A stretch of DNA of 64,000 nucleotides from Peterkaempfera podocarpi (GTDB lineage Bacteria; Actinomycetota; Actinomycetes; Streptomycetales; Streptomycetaceae): assembly GCF_042466665.1 (NCBI RefSeq), contig NZ_CP162102.1:62001-126000 (forward strand), written 5' to 3'. Below, piece after piece: positions 47,109-55,534 of this stretch. The notes beneath the pieces are model-generated. The model worked only from the letters and a program-made list of their open reading frames with translations, had not been told where the DNA came from and did not search any database. Within the stretch, counting starts at the first letter, position 1; each line of letters starts with the position of its first letter. A program made the position numbers and the translations under genes.

Positions 47109-48452
47109 GTGACGACATCGATCGCACCGATCGCCCCGCAGCGTTCCCCCGGTGCCGACGACCTCTCGATATGGCCCGCCTCGACCCTTCCGGACGGCCA
47201 CGGCGACATTGCTGTGGGCGGGGTCTCGCTCACCGAGGTGGCCGAGCGCTTCGGCACCCCGGTGTATGTGCTCGACGAGGATGAGGTGCGGAACCGCTGC
47301 CGCGCCTACCATCGGGCGTTCCCCGACGCCGACGTGGTGTACGCGGCGAAGGCGTTCCTGTGCCGCGCCATGGCGCACTGGGTCGAGGAGGAGGGCCTGG
47401 GCCTGGATGTGTGCTCCGCCGGCGAGTTGGAGCTGGCCGTGACCACCGGCTTCCCGCCCGAGCGCATCGTGCTGCACGGCAACGCCAAGAGTCCGCAGGA
47501 CCTGCAGACCGCGCTGCGTCTCGGCGTCGGACGGATCGTCATCGACAGCGCCCCGGAGGTCGTCCGGCTGGCCGCGCTGATCCCTGCGGGCTCCCGCCAG
47601 CAGGTCATGGTGCGAGTGGTGCCGGGCGTGGCCGCCGGCGGCCATGCCGCGGTGCGCACCGGCACGGACGACCAGAAGTTCGGGCTGTCGATCACCGACG
47701 GCTCCGCCCAGCACGTCATCTCCCGGATCCTCAGGCAGCCGAGCCTGGAACTGGTCGGCCTGCACTGCCATCTCGGCTCGCAGATCGCGGCGGCCAAGCC
47801 CTATGTGCTGGCGGTCCGGCGACTCGTCGGGCTGCTGGCCCGGATCAGGGACGTACACGGTGTCACGCTTCCGCAGCTGGACCTCGGTGGCGGGCACGCC
47901 GTCGCCTACCGGCCTGGCGAGGAGGTCCTGGACGTGGCGGCCGTCGCAGGCCGGGTACGGGACGAACTGGCCTCCAGCTGCGCGGCCGCGGACCTGCCGG
48001 TCCCCCGGCTCACCATCGAGCCGGGCCGTGCGATCGTCGGGCCCGCGGGGGTGGCGCTCTACCGGGTGCTCACCGTCAAGCGCACGGGTGAGCACACCTT
48101 CGTCGCCGTCGACGGCGGTATGAGCGACAACCCCAGGCCCGCGCTCTACGGGGTGCGGTACGCCCCCCGGCTGGTCGGCCGCCGGTCGGCGGCGGAACCC
48201 AGCCGCGTCACGGTGGTCGGCCGGCACTGCGAGGCGGGCGACGTGCTGGCGGCCGATGTGCCGCTGCCCGGCGACATCCGTCCCGGTGACCTGGTGGCGG
48301 TCCCGGTCGCCGGCGCCTACCACCTGTCGATGGCCTCCCACTACAACCTCGTCGGCCGCCCGCCCGTGGTGGCCGTCACCGAGGGCAGTGCCCGGCTGCT
48401 GGTGCGCCGCGAAACGCTCGCCGACATCCGCAGCCGCGACGTCGGTCTCTGA
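47109..48452 (+). CDS. lysA: Diaminopimelate decarboxylase, second-copy type
   Basis: A 447-residue PLP-dependent fold-III decarboxylase. It has the PLP lysine in VVYAAKAFLCRAM (Lys81), SAGELELAV, HGNAKSPQDL, HCHLGSQI, DLGGGHAV, EPGRAIVGPAG, the cysteine motif GRHCEAGD and YHLSMASHYNL near the end. It converts meso-diaminopimelate to L-lysine. The GTG at 47109 has GAGG 8 bases upstream; an adjacent GTG at 47100 is possible. Its position between kdpDE and a second kdp operon is unusual; actinomycete housekeeping lysA normally lies beside threonine genes. Confidence 0.88.
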   Translation: MTTSIAPIAPQRSPGADDLSIWPASTLPDGHGDIAVGGVSLTEVAERFGTPVYVLDEDEVRNRCRAYHRAFPDADVVYAAKAFLCRAMAHWVEEEGLGLDVCSAGELELAVTTGFPPERIVLHGNAKSPQDLQTALRLGVGRIVIDSAPEVVRLAALIPAGSRQQVMVRVVPGVAAGGHAAVRTGTDDQKFGLSITDGSAQHVISRILRQPSLELVGLHCHLGSQIAAAKPYVLAVRRLVGLLARIRDVHGVTLPQLDLGGGHAVAYRPGEEVLDVAAVAGRVRDELASSCAAADLPVPRLTIEPGRAIVGPAGVALYRVLTVKRTGEHTFVAVDGGMSDNPRPALYGVRYAPRLVGRRSAAEPSRVTVVGRHCEAGDVLAADVPLPGDIRPGDLVAVPVAGAYHLSMASHYNLVGRPPVVAVTEGSARLLVRRETLADIRSRDVGL

Positions 48453-48515
48453 CCGGCCGCGGATACCCGCGAACCGGGCACTTGTGGGGGACGGGTAGCG
48501 GTACGACCACGTCAT

Positions 48516-48543
48516 CGCGGACCGCGGGCACCGTCGGTCCGCG
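48516..48543 (+). terminator. Terminator after lysA
   Basis: A perfect 9-bp stem (CGCGGACCG / CGGTCCGCG) with a 10-base loop. The AT-richer sequence that follows (about 48551-48612, with AATCATGAATTGTTCACATA) is the probable promoter region of the second kdp operon. Confidence 0.7.
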
Positions 48544-48626
48544 GTGAAGCATGCCAAGAATCATGAATTGTTCACATACGAGTAGATGAGTCTGATGCTC
48601 TGCATATCCACTGGGGAGAGGCCCTG

Positions 48627-48716
48627 ATGACCGCGGACAACATCGTCGGCCTGATCGTCTCCTGCGGTCTGGTGCTCTACCTGATCGTCGCCCTGATCTT
48701 CCCGGAGCGTTTCTGA
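48627..48716 (+). CDS. kdpF: KdpF (second system)
   Basis: A 29-residue single-span peptide, TADNIVGLIVSCGLVLYL then IVALIFPERF, a textbook KdpF. The ATG follows GGGGAGAG. The stop overlaps the ATG of kdpB (TGATG). kdpB, not kdpA, comes next, which is not the usual order. Confidence 0.92.
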   Translation: MTADNIVGLIVSCGLVLYLIVALIFPERF

Positions 48717-50890
48717 TGACCGCCCCCGCGCCGGTCAGACCGGTCCTCGACAACGCTGCCCAGCCTCCGGACAGCGGAAGCCCCCGCCGTGTCCGCGGCG
48801 GGATGCTCGACCCGAAGCAACTGTTGCTCGCGCTCCCCGAGGCGCTCCGCAAGCTCAACCCGGTCGCGCTGCTGCGCAATCCGGTCATGTTCGTCACCGA
48901 GGTGGGCGCCGCGCTCACCACCTTCATCGCAATCGGCCATCCCAGTCTGTTCGGCTGGCTCATCACCGGGTGGCTCTGGCTGACCGTGGTCTTCGCCAAC
49001 CTCGCCGAGGCCGTGGCCGAGAGCCGCGGCAAGGCACAGGCGGATTCCCTGCGCCGTACCAGGCAGCAGACCACGGCCCGCCGGGTCGTCGGCTGGGAAC
49101 CGGGTGCGTCCGCTGCCTCGTACCTGGAGGAGACCGTCCCCTCCGCGGAGTTGCAGCGCGGCGACACGGTCGTGGTGGCAGCCGGGGAGCTGGTCCCGGG
49201 CGACGGCGATGTCATCGAGGGGGTGGCCAGCGTCGACGAGTCCGCGATCACCGGCGAATCCGCCCCGGTGATCCGGGAGTCGGGCGGCGACCGGTCCGCG
49301 GTCACCGGCGGCACCAGGGTGCTCTCCGACCGGATCGTGGTGCGGATCACCCAGCAGCCGGGCGAGAGTTTCCTGGACCGGATGATCGCCCTGGTCGAGG
49401 GGGCCAACCGGCAGAAGACCCCCAATGAGCTCGCCCTCAACCTGCTGCTGGTCATGCTGACGTTCGTCTTCCTGGTGGCGGTCGTGACACTGCAGCCGAT
49501 GGCGATCTTCTCCAAGGAGTTCATGAAGGCGGCTCCGGACACCGCTGCGCTCAATGCCCAGGGCGTGACCGGGATCGTGCTGGTCTCGCTGTTGGTCTGC
49601 CTGATCCCCACCACGATCGGGGCGCTGCTGTCGGCCATCGGCATCGCCGGCATGGACCGGCTCGTGCAGCGCAACGTCCTGGCCATGTCCGGGCGTGCGG
49701 TGGAGGCTGCGGGGGATGTGAACACTCTGCTGCTGGACAAGACCGGCACCATCACCTACGGCAACCGGCAGGCGTCCGGGTTCCTGCCGATCGGTTCCGT
49801 ACCGCCGGGGCGCCTCGCCCGGGCCGCCGTTCTGTCCAGCCTCGCCGACCAGACCCCCGAAGGCCGCTCGATCGTCACCTTCGCCCGCCGGCACTACCAG
49901 TTGCCCGAGCAGGACGCCGCCGTCACCGACGGCGCCACATGGGTGCCGTTCAGCGCGAGTACCCGGATGTCCGGAGTGGACCTGCCCGACGGACGTCGGC
50001 TGCGCAAGGGCGCGGTGGCTGCGGTGGCGCTGTGGGTGCGCGAGCACGGCGGCGAGGTACCGGCCTCCCTGGACGCCTGCGTCGAGCAGGTGTCGGCCTC
50101 CGGCGGCACCCCGCTGGCCGTCGCCGAGTACGAGGGGGAAGAACCGGCCCGGCTGCTGGGCGTCGTCCACCTCAAGGACGTCGTCAAACCGGGCCTGGCC
50201 GAGCGCTTCGCCGAGCTGCGCCGGATGGGCATCCGCACCGTGATGATCACGGGTGACAACCCGGCGACCGCCAAGGCGATCGCCGAGGAGGCGGGGGTCG
50301 ACGACTTCCTGGCCGAGGCGACCCCCGAGGACAAGCTGGCGCTGATCAAGCGTGAGCAGGCCGGCGGGCACCTGATCGCGATGACCGGAGACGGTACCAA
50401 CGATGCACCGGCACTGGCCCAGGCGGACGTCGGGGTGGCGATGAACACGGGCACGTCGGCCGCCAAGGAGGCCGGCAACATGGTCGACCTCGACTCCGAC
50501 CCCACGAAGATCATCGAGATCGTGGAGATCGGCAAACAGCTGCTCATCACCCGCGGCGCACTCACCGCGTTCTCCATCGCCAACGACATCGCGAAGTACT
50601 TCGCGATCCTCCCCGCGATGTTCGGCGGCGTCTACCCCGCGCTGAACGCGGTCAACATCATGCATCTGCACTCGCCGGCGTCCGCGATCCTCTCGGCGGT
50701 GATCTTCAACGCGGTCGTCATCATCGCCCTGATCCCGCTCGCGCTGCGCGGCGTGCGGTACCGGCCGAGCAGCGCCTCCGCCCTGCTCACCCGCAACCTG
50801 TGGGTCTACGGCCTGGGCGGCGTGATCGCGCCGTTCCTCGCCATCAAGTTCATCGACTTCGCCCTCGTCCAGTTCATCCCGGGGATCTGA
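48716..50890 (+). CDS. kdpB: KdpB, P-type ATPase subunit (second system)
   Basis: A 724-residue P-type ATPase with TGESAPVIRESGGD, LLLDKTGTIT (Asp341), PTTIGALLSAIGIAGMDR, LRKGAVAAV and MTGDGTNDAPALAQADVG. All catalytic motifs are intact. It is longer than the first KdpB near the N-terminus and in the loop after the second membrane helix (KEFMKAAPDTAALN). It is transcribed directly from kdpF and followed 2 bp later by kdpC. Confidence 0.96.
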   Translation: MTAPAPVRPVLDNAAQPPDSGSPRRVRGGMLDPKQLLLALPEALRKLNPVALLRNPVMFVTEVGAALTTFIAIGHPSLFGWLITGWLWLTVVFANLAEAVAESRGKAQADSLRRTRQQTTARRVVGWEPGASAASYLEETVPSAELQRGDTVVVAAGELVPGDGDVIEGVASVDESAITGESAPVIRESGGDRSAVTGGTRVLSDRIVVRITQQPGESFLDRMIALVEGANRQKTPNELALNLLLVMLTFVFLVAVVTLQPMAIFSKEFMKAAPDTAALNAQGVTGIVLVSLLVCLIPTTIGALLSAIGIAGMDRLVQRNVLAMSGRAVEAAGDVNTLLLDKTGTITYGNRQASGFLPIGSVPPGRLARAAVLSSLADQTPEGRSIVTFARRHYQLPEQDAAVTDGATWVPFSASTRMSGVDLPDGRRLRKGAVAAVALWVREHGGEVPASLDACVEQVSASGGTPLAVAEYEGEEPARLLGVVHLKDVVKPGLAERFAELRRMGIRTVMITGDNPATAKAIAEEAGVDDFLAEATPEDKLALIKREQAGGHLIAMTGDGTNDAPALAQADVGVAMNTGTSAAKEAGNMVDLDSDPTKIIEIVEIGKQLLITRGALTAFSIANDIAKYFAILPAMFGGVYPALNAVNIMHLHSPASAILSAVIFNAVVIIALIPLALRGVRYRPSSASALLTRNLWVYGLGGVIAPFLAIKFIDFALVQFIPGI

Positions 50891-50892
50891 CC

Positions 50893-51795
50893 ATGTCTCC
50901 ACTGACCCGACTTCCCCACTGGATCGTCCAGAGCATCGCGGCGACCAGGGTGGTGCTGGTGCTCACCCTGTTGGTCGGACTGGCCTATCCGCTCGCCATG
51001 ACCGCCGCCGCCCAACTGCCCGGACTGCGCGACAGCGCGCAGGGCTCGCCCGCCAGCGACGCGGACGGCCGGCCGGCCGGCAGCCTGCTGATCGGCCAGT
51101 CCTTCGCCGACAGCAAGGGCGTCCCGCTGCCCGGATACTTCCAGTCGCGGCCCTCCAACGCGGGCGCCGGCTACGACGCCACCGCTTCCGGGGCCGGCAA
51201 CCAGGGCGCCGAGAGCGTCGTGGACACCCTGCCCACCCCGGGCGATCCCACCTCCGGCAAGCAGAGCCTGCTCACCCAGGTGTGCTCGCGCAGCAAGCAG
51301 GTCGGAGAACTGGAGCGCGTCGACGGCTCACGCCCGTACTGCACCCCCGACGGAGTGGGCGCCGTACTCGGCGTCTCCTACGACGGCGGCACCACCGGCA
51401 GGGTCACCAAGGCCGTCAGCCTCAACCAGGCCTGCCCGGCCAAGCCCTTCCTGAGCACCTACCAGGGCGTGCGCGTGACCTGCGCCCGCCCCGGCGTGGA
51501 CTACAGCCGCGCGGTGACCGTGCCGGTACGCGGTGACGCCCCGGCGAACCCAATCGTGCCCGCCGACGCGGTGACCGCGAGCGGCAGCGGTCTCGACCCC
51601 GACATCAGCCCCGCCTACGCCGCACTCCAGGCACCCCGAATCGCCCGCGAGCGCGGGACCGACCAGGCCCACGTGATGGAACTGATCAAGAAGTACACCA
51701 CCGGACGAGCTCTGGGCGTCCTCGGCGAGCCCGCCGTGAACGTGCTCCGACTCAACGTCGCCCTCGACCGCACCTACCCGAAGCGGAGGGCCTGA
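50893..51795 (+). CDS. kdpC: KdpC with a large cysteine-containing insert (second system)
   Basis: A 300-residue KdpC, against about 180-200 in most members and 177 for the first copy here. One membrane span (VVLVLTLLVGLAYPLA), GSLLIGQSF, YFQSRPSNAG and the C-terminal SGSGLDPDISPAYAALQ and RALGVLGEPAVNVLRL are conserved. Between residues about 105 and 222 an insert carries four cysteines (131, 150, 181, 197), likely two disulfides in the external domain. Its effect on K+ affinity or partner binding is unknown. It sits between kdpB and kdpA. Confidence 0.92.
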   Translation: MSPLTRLPHWIVQSIAATRVVLVLTLLVGLAYPLAMTAAAQLPGLRDSAQGSPASDADGRPAGSLLIGQSFADSKGVPLPGYFQSRPSNAGAGYDATASGAGNQGAESVVDTLPTPGDPTSGKQSLLTQVCSRSKQVGELERVDGSRPYCTPDGVGAVLGVSYDGGTTGRVTKAVSLNQACPAKPFLSTYQGVRVTCARPGVDYSRAVTVPVRGDAPANPIVPADAVTASGSGLDPDISPAYAALQAPRIARERGTDQAHVMELIKKYTTGRALGVLGEPAVNVLRLNVALDRTYPKRRA

Positions 51796-51797
51796 CC

Positions 51798-53447
51798 ATG
51801 GCGGCCTGGATCCAGGCATCGCTCGTCCTCGCCGTCGTCGTCGGCCTGCATGTCCCCCTCGGCGACTACATGGCCAGGGCGCTGGACGGCGGGAGGCACC
51901 TCAGAGCCGAGAAGGCCCTGTACCGGGTGTGCGGCGTCGACCCGGACAAGGAGCAGAACTGGCGGCACTACCTGGTGGCGCTGCTCGCGTTCTCCGCGAT
52001 GAGCATCGCGGCCCTCTTCGCACTCTTCACCCTCCAGGGCAGACTGCCCTGGTCCCTCGGACACGGCGGCATGCCCTGGCGGCTGGCCCTCCACACGGCC
52101 GTCAGCTTCACCACCAACACCAGCTGGCAGAACTACGCCGGCGAGTCCACCACCGGGCACCTGGCCGTGATGGCGGGCCTCGGCACCCAGGCATTCGCCT
52201 CCGCCGCCGTCGGAATCTGCGCCGCGCTCGCCCTGATCCGCGGCCTGGTCCGGCGCGGCACCGACGAACTCGGCAACTTCTGGGTCGACCTGATCCGCAC
52301 GGTCTTCCGCGTCCTGGTGCCGCTCGCGGTCCTCTCCGGCCTGGTCCTCATCGGACTCGGCGTCGAGCAGAGCCTCGCGGGAAGCCACACCGTGACCACA
52401 GCGGCGGGCGGCACACAGACCCTGATCGGCGGCCCGGTGGGCTCCTGGGAGCCGCTCAAACTGTTCTCCGGCGACGGCGGCGGTGTCTTCAACGCCAACA
52501 GCGCCCACCCCTTCGAGAACCCCTCGGCGTGGACCAACACCATCGAGATCGTCCTGATGCTCCTCATCCCGACGGCCTTCATCCGCACATACGGCCGGAT
52601 GATCGGGAGCCTGAGGCAGAGCTGGACACTGCTGGCCGTCGTCGGCATCCTCTTCGGCCTGCTGCTCATCGCCGCGAACCTCGCGCAGAGCGCTCACAAC
52701 GGCACGGTCGCCGCAGCGGTCGGCAGCCAGACCGAGGGCACCGAGACCCGCTTCGGAGTCCCCGGCAGCACCCTCTTCGGCATCTCGGCGACCGCCTCGG
52801 CGGACGGCGCCGCCAATGCCTCCTACGACAGCTTCTCGAGCCTCGGCGGCGGGGTCCTCATGGCCGCGATGATGCTGGGTGAGATCGCCCCGGGCGGCAC
52901 CGGGAGCGGACTGTACGGCCTGCTCATGGCCGTGATGGTCGCCGTGTTCGTCGGCGGGCTCATGGTCGGCCGCACACCCGAGTACCTGCGCAAGCGCATC
53001 GGGTACGGCGAGATGCGCTACGTCGTGCTGTACGCCCTGGTCGCCCCCACCGCGATCCTGGTCTGCTCGGCCATCGCCGTCGCACTGCCCGGAGGCCGTA
53101 CGTCGATGGGCAACGCCGGGCCGCACGGCCTGTCCGAACTCATCTACGCGTACACCAGCAACACCAACAGCAACGGCAGTGCCATGGCCGGCTTCAACGG
53201 CGCCACCGACTTCCACAACCTGCTGATGGTCGCGGCCATGCTCATCGGCCGCTACCTGCCCATCGCCTTCCTCCTGGCACTCGCCGGCCGACTCGCCAGG
53301 CAACAGCCCAGCGTGGAGACCGTGGGCACGCTTCGCGCACACGGCCTCAACTTCATTGTTCTGGCCACCGGAGCCGCGCTCATCCTCGCGCTGCTCAACT
53401 TCCTCCCCGCCCTGTCCCTCGGCCCGCTGGCCGAAGGACTGCAGTAA
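51798..53447 (+). CDS. kdpA: Divergent KdpA (second system)
   Basis: A 549-residue KdpA placed last in the operon. Filter loop 1 reads TNTSWQNY and loop 4 SNTNSNGSAMAGF, close to canonical. Loop 2 reads FSGDGGGVFNAN: Ser224-Gly225-Asp226 replace the LGTN of the first copy. Loop 3 reads GTETRFG, lacking the lysine of GKETRFG. A negatively charged residue near the pore could alter ion affinity or selectivity. The rest of the topology is normal and the gene is intact. A 15-bp perfect hairpin ends the operon. Confidence 0.94.
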   Translation: MAAWIQASLVLAVVVGLHVPLGDYMARALDGGRHLRAEKALYRVCGVDPDKEQNWRHYLVALLAFSAMSIAALFALFTLQGRLPWSLGHGGMPWRLALHTAVSFTTNTSWQNYAGESTTGHLAVMAGLGTQAFASAAVGICAALALIRGLVRRGTDELGNFWVDLIRTVFRVLVPLAVLSGLVLIGLGVEQSLAGSHTVTTAAGGTQTLIGGPVGSWEPLKLFSGDGGGVFNANSAHPFENPSAWTNTIEIVLMLLIPTAFIRTYGRMIGSLRQSWTLLAVVGILFGLLLIAANLAQSAHNGTVAAAVGSQTEGTETRFGVPGSTLFGISATASADGAANASYDSFSSLGGGVLMAAMMLGEIAPGGTGSGLYGLLMAVMVAVFVGGLMVGRTPEYLRKRIGYGEMRYVVLYALVAPTAILVCSAIAVALPGGRTSMGNAGPHGLSELIYAYTSNTNSNGSAMAGFNGATDFHNLLMVAAMLIGRYLPIAFLLALAGRLARQQPSVETVGTLRAHGLNFIVLATGAALILALLNFLPALSLGPLAEGLQ

Positions 53448-53455
53448 CCCTGCAG

Positions 53456-53489
53456 CCGGTGGTACGGCACCGTGGTGCCGTACCACCGG
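53456..53489. terminator. Bidirectional terminator after kdpA (second system)
   Basis: A perfect 15-bp stem (CCGGTGGTACGGCAC / GTGCCGTACCACCGG) with a CGTG loop stands between convergent kdpA and the glycoside hydrolase gene. Confidence 0.9.
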
Positions 53490-53567
53490 CCCGCCGCTCC
53501 CCGCAGTGCAGGGGAGGGCCGCGCCGCTGATCCGAAAGGCGCGGGCGGCCGACCGGTGGATCCGGGC

Positions 53568-55244
53568 TCAGTCGGCGTAGACGGAGAAGCCGGAGACCTG
53601 CCCGGCCGGCCACCCGGTGTTCGCGGTGAAGAGGAGCCGCAGGTAGCGGGCGGTGGATCCGCCGGAGTACGTGATGGTGGCGGTGTTGCCCGTGGCCGGG
53701 TCGAAGCGGTAGTCGGCGGAGCCGACCACGGTGGAGAAGGCCGAGCCGTCACTGCTGCCCTGGACCGCGATGGTCTGGGTCCGGGCGCCCCAGGCGGTGG
53801 AGGGCGGCAGCGTGAGTACGATCCTGCGGGTGGTCACGGTGGAGCCCAGGTCGACCTGGAGCCACTGCGGGAAGGCGTTGTTGGCGCTCTCCCAGTAGGT
53901 GCTGGGATCGCCGTCCACGGCGTTGCCCGCGGCGTAGACCTGGGTGTGGCTGCTCTCGGCGACGGGCCGGTGCAGTGCGAGGTCCGGGTTGCCCCCGCCC
54001 CCGCCGAGGACGGGCTGGGTGGGCCGTGTGGCGGTGAGGGCGAGTTGGCCCTTGAGCATCTTTCCGCCGTCCGCCGTGAGGCGCAGATAGTAGTCCGAGG
54101 AGCAGGCTGTGCCGTCCTCGTCGAGGGCGAGCAGGCCCGAGCCGCTGGGGACCTGGCTCTGGTTCTCCGCGGTCTTGGCGATCTGGTTGCCCTCGTTGAA
54201 CTCGTCGAACATGGAGATGTAGACGCTCTGCACCCCGGCGCGGGTCATGTTGTAGAACTGCCGCCACATGAAGTCACCGTGGGCCCGCTGCCGGGCCGAC
54301 ACGTCGCCCGGCAAGGCGCAGGGCTGGTAGTCGATCCCGTGCGCGTTGCAGTCGGCGAGGTCCGGCACGGTGGCGTTGGTGTAGAAGTTGTCCACGTCCC
54401 CGACGTTGCCGATCCGGCCCACCATCCACGGCGAGAGCATGTCGAAGGCGTGGTAGACGTCCAGGTAGCCGGCGCGGGAGTCGCTGGTGCCCAGCCGCCA
54501 CCAGGTCGGCACGCCGCCCATGACGTAGCAGCCCTGGGCCTTGAACCAGCTGATGACATCGGCGCAGGCGGCCGCGTCCCAGGGGTGGTTGGCGTCGTTG
54601 AAGCCGAAGCCCCAGATCCCGACCACCGGCTTGCCGCTCTGGCGTGCGTAGGCGGAGGAGGAGGTGTGCGCGGACATCTTGCTCGTCCAGTCCGCCTTGA
54701 TCTCGGACTGCATGTTCGTCCAGCCGCTCACGTCGTACATCACGTAGAACTTGCGGCTGTGCGCCTCGGCGGCGGTGCGCACCCGGCCGGTGATGGCGTC
54801 CCGGGTGGGGCCCTCGCTGCCGTTGGGGTTGAAGCGCTGGAGCGCGGCGGTGTCGCAGCCGTTCTGCTGCATCCACAGGAAGTGGGTGTCGATGGTCTGC
54901 TGGTCGTAGGAGGAGAAGAGGGTTGCGGGTCCGCCGTTGCCCAGGTTGGCATAGGCGGTCTGGTAGGTGCGGGTGAAGTCGCGTGAGTCGGGCCACGCCC
55001 TGATGACGTTGTTGCTCGGAGAGGGCGTCTGGGACCAGTTCTGGCTCCAGTGCCACCAGGCGTTGATCGGGGCGCCGTCGCCCGGGCACGCGAACCAGCC
55101 CTGGTAGCCGACGGTCACTTTGCCGACGACGTCACCGGCCGGGCCCGCGGCCTGCGCGGTCCCGGCGGTGGTCAGGCCGCCGAATGTGACCCCGGCGGCG
55201 CCGGCGGCGAGTGTGGACAGGAGGGTGCGACGTGACACTGTCAT
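53568..55244 (-). CDS. Tat-exported glycoside hydrolase (GH71/GH99-like) with discoidin domain
   Basis: A 558-residue precursor with a twin-arginine signal (SRRTLLSTLAAGAAG, cleavage near TAQA-A). The catalytic domain starts KVTVGYQGWFACPGDG and contains FFSSYD-like LFSSYDQQTIDTHFLWM, FYVMYDVSGW and VYISMFDEFNEGNQIAK, a pattern of GH71/GH99-like alpha-mannan- or glucan-active enzymes. After a GGGGG linker (about 405) comes an F5/8-type C (discoidin/CBM32) domain: AVDGDPSTYWESANNAFPQW, LQVDLGS and ARYLRLLFTANTG. It is an extracellular polysaccharide-degrading enzyme; exact specificity is unknown. It interrupts the run of potassium genes. Confidence 0.85.
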   Translation of the reverse strand: MTVSRRTLLSTLAAGAAGVTFGGLTTAGTAQAAGPAGDVVGKVTVGYQGWFACPGDGAPINAWWHWSQNWSQTPSPSNNVIRAWPDSRDFTRTYQTAYANLGNGGPATLFSSYDQQTIDTHFLWMQQNGCDTAALQRFNPNGSEGPTRDAITGRVRTAAEAHSRKFYVMYDVSGWTNMQSEIKADWTSKMSAHTSSSAYARQSGKPVVGIWGFGFNDANHPWDAAACADVISWFKAQGCYVMGGVPTWWRLGTSDSRAGYLDVYHAFDMLSPWMVGRIGNVGDVDNFYTNATVPDLADCNAHGIDYQPCALPGDVSARQRAHGDFMWRQFYNMTRAGVQSVYISMFDEFNEGNQIAKTAENQSQVPSGSGLLALDEDGTACSSDYYLRLTADGGKMLKGQLALTATRPTQPVLGGGGGNPDLALHRPVAESSHTQVYAAGNAVDGDPSTYWESANNAFPQWLQVDLGSTVTTRRIVLTLPPSTAWGARTQTIAVQGSSDGSAFSTVVGSADYRFDPATGNTATITYSGGSTARYLRLLFTANTGWPAGQVSGFSVYAD

Positions 55245-55534
55245 GGCTCATCCCGAGGACAGGGCGGCCGACTGGGGTGGGGGATCTGGCCGCGCTCTGG
55301 GCAGGAGCGTATTGACCGGCGCACGTCACAGCAAGAGGTAGAACTAATCACGCAAAAATCGTTCCATCGAATGCAAGAAGAGTGGTTCCCTGGACCGGCC
55401 GGTGGTGGGCACCAGCGGCGGCCGGATGAATCTGGTCAACGACACGGCACTGGTCGTCGCGCTCGGCTGTACGCGCACCCCGGGCGGGTGTGGCCGTCCT
55501 CCGCGGTACGTGGGTGCCTGGGTGCCCGGCACGC

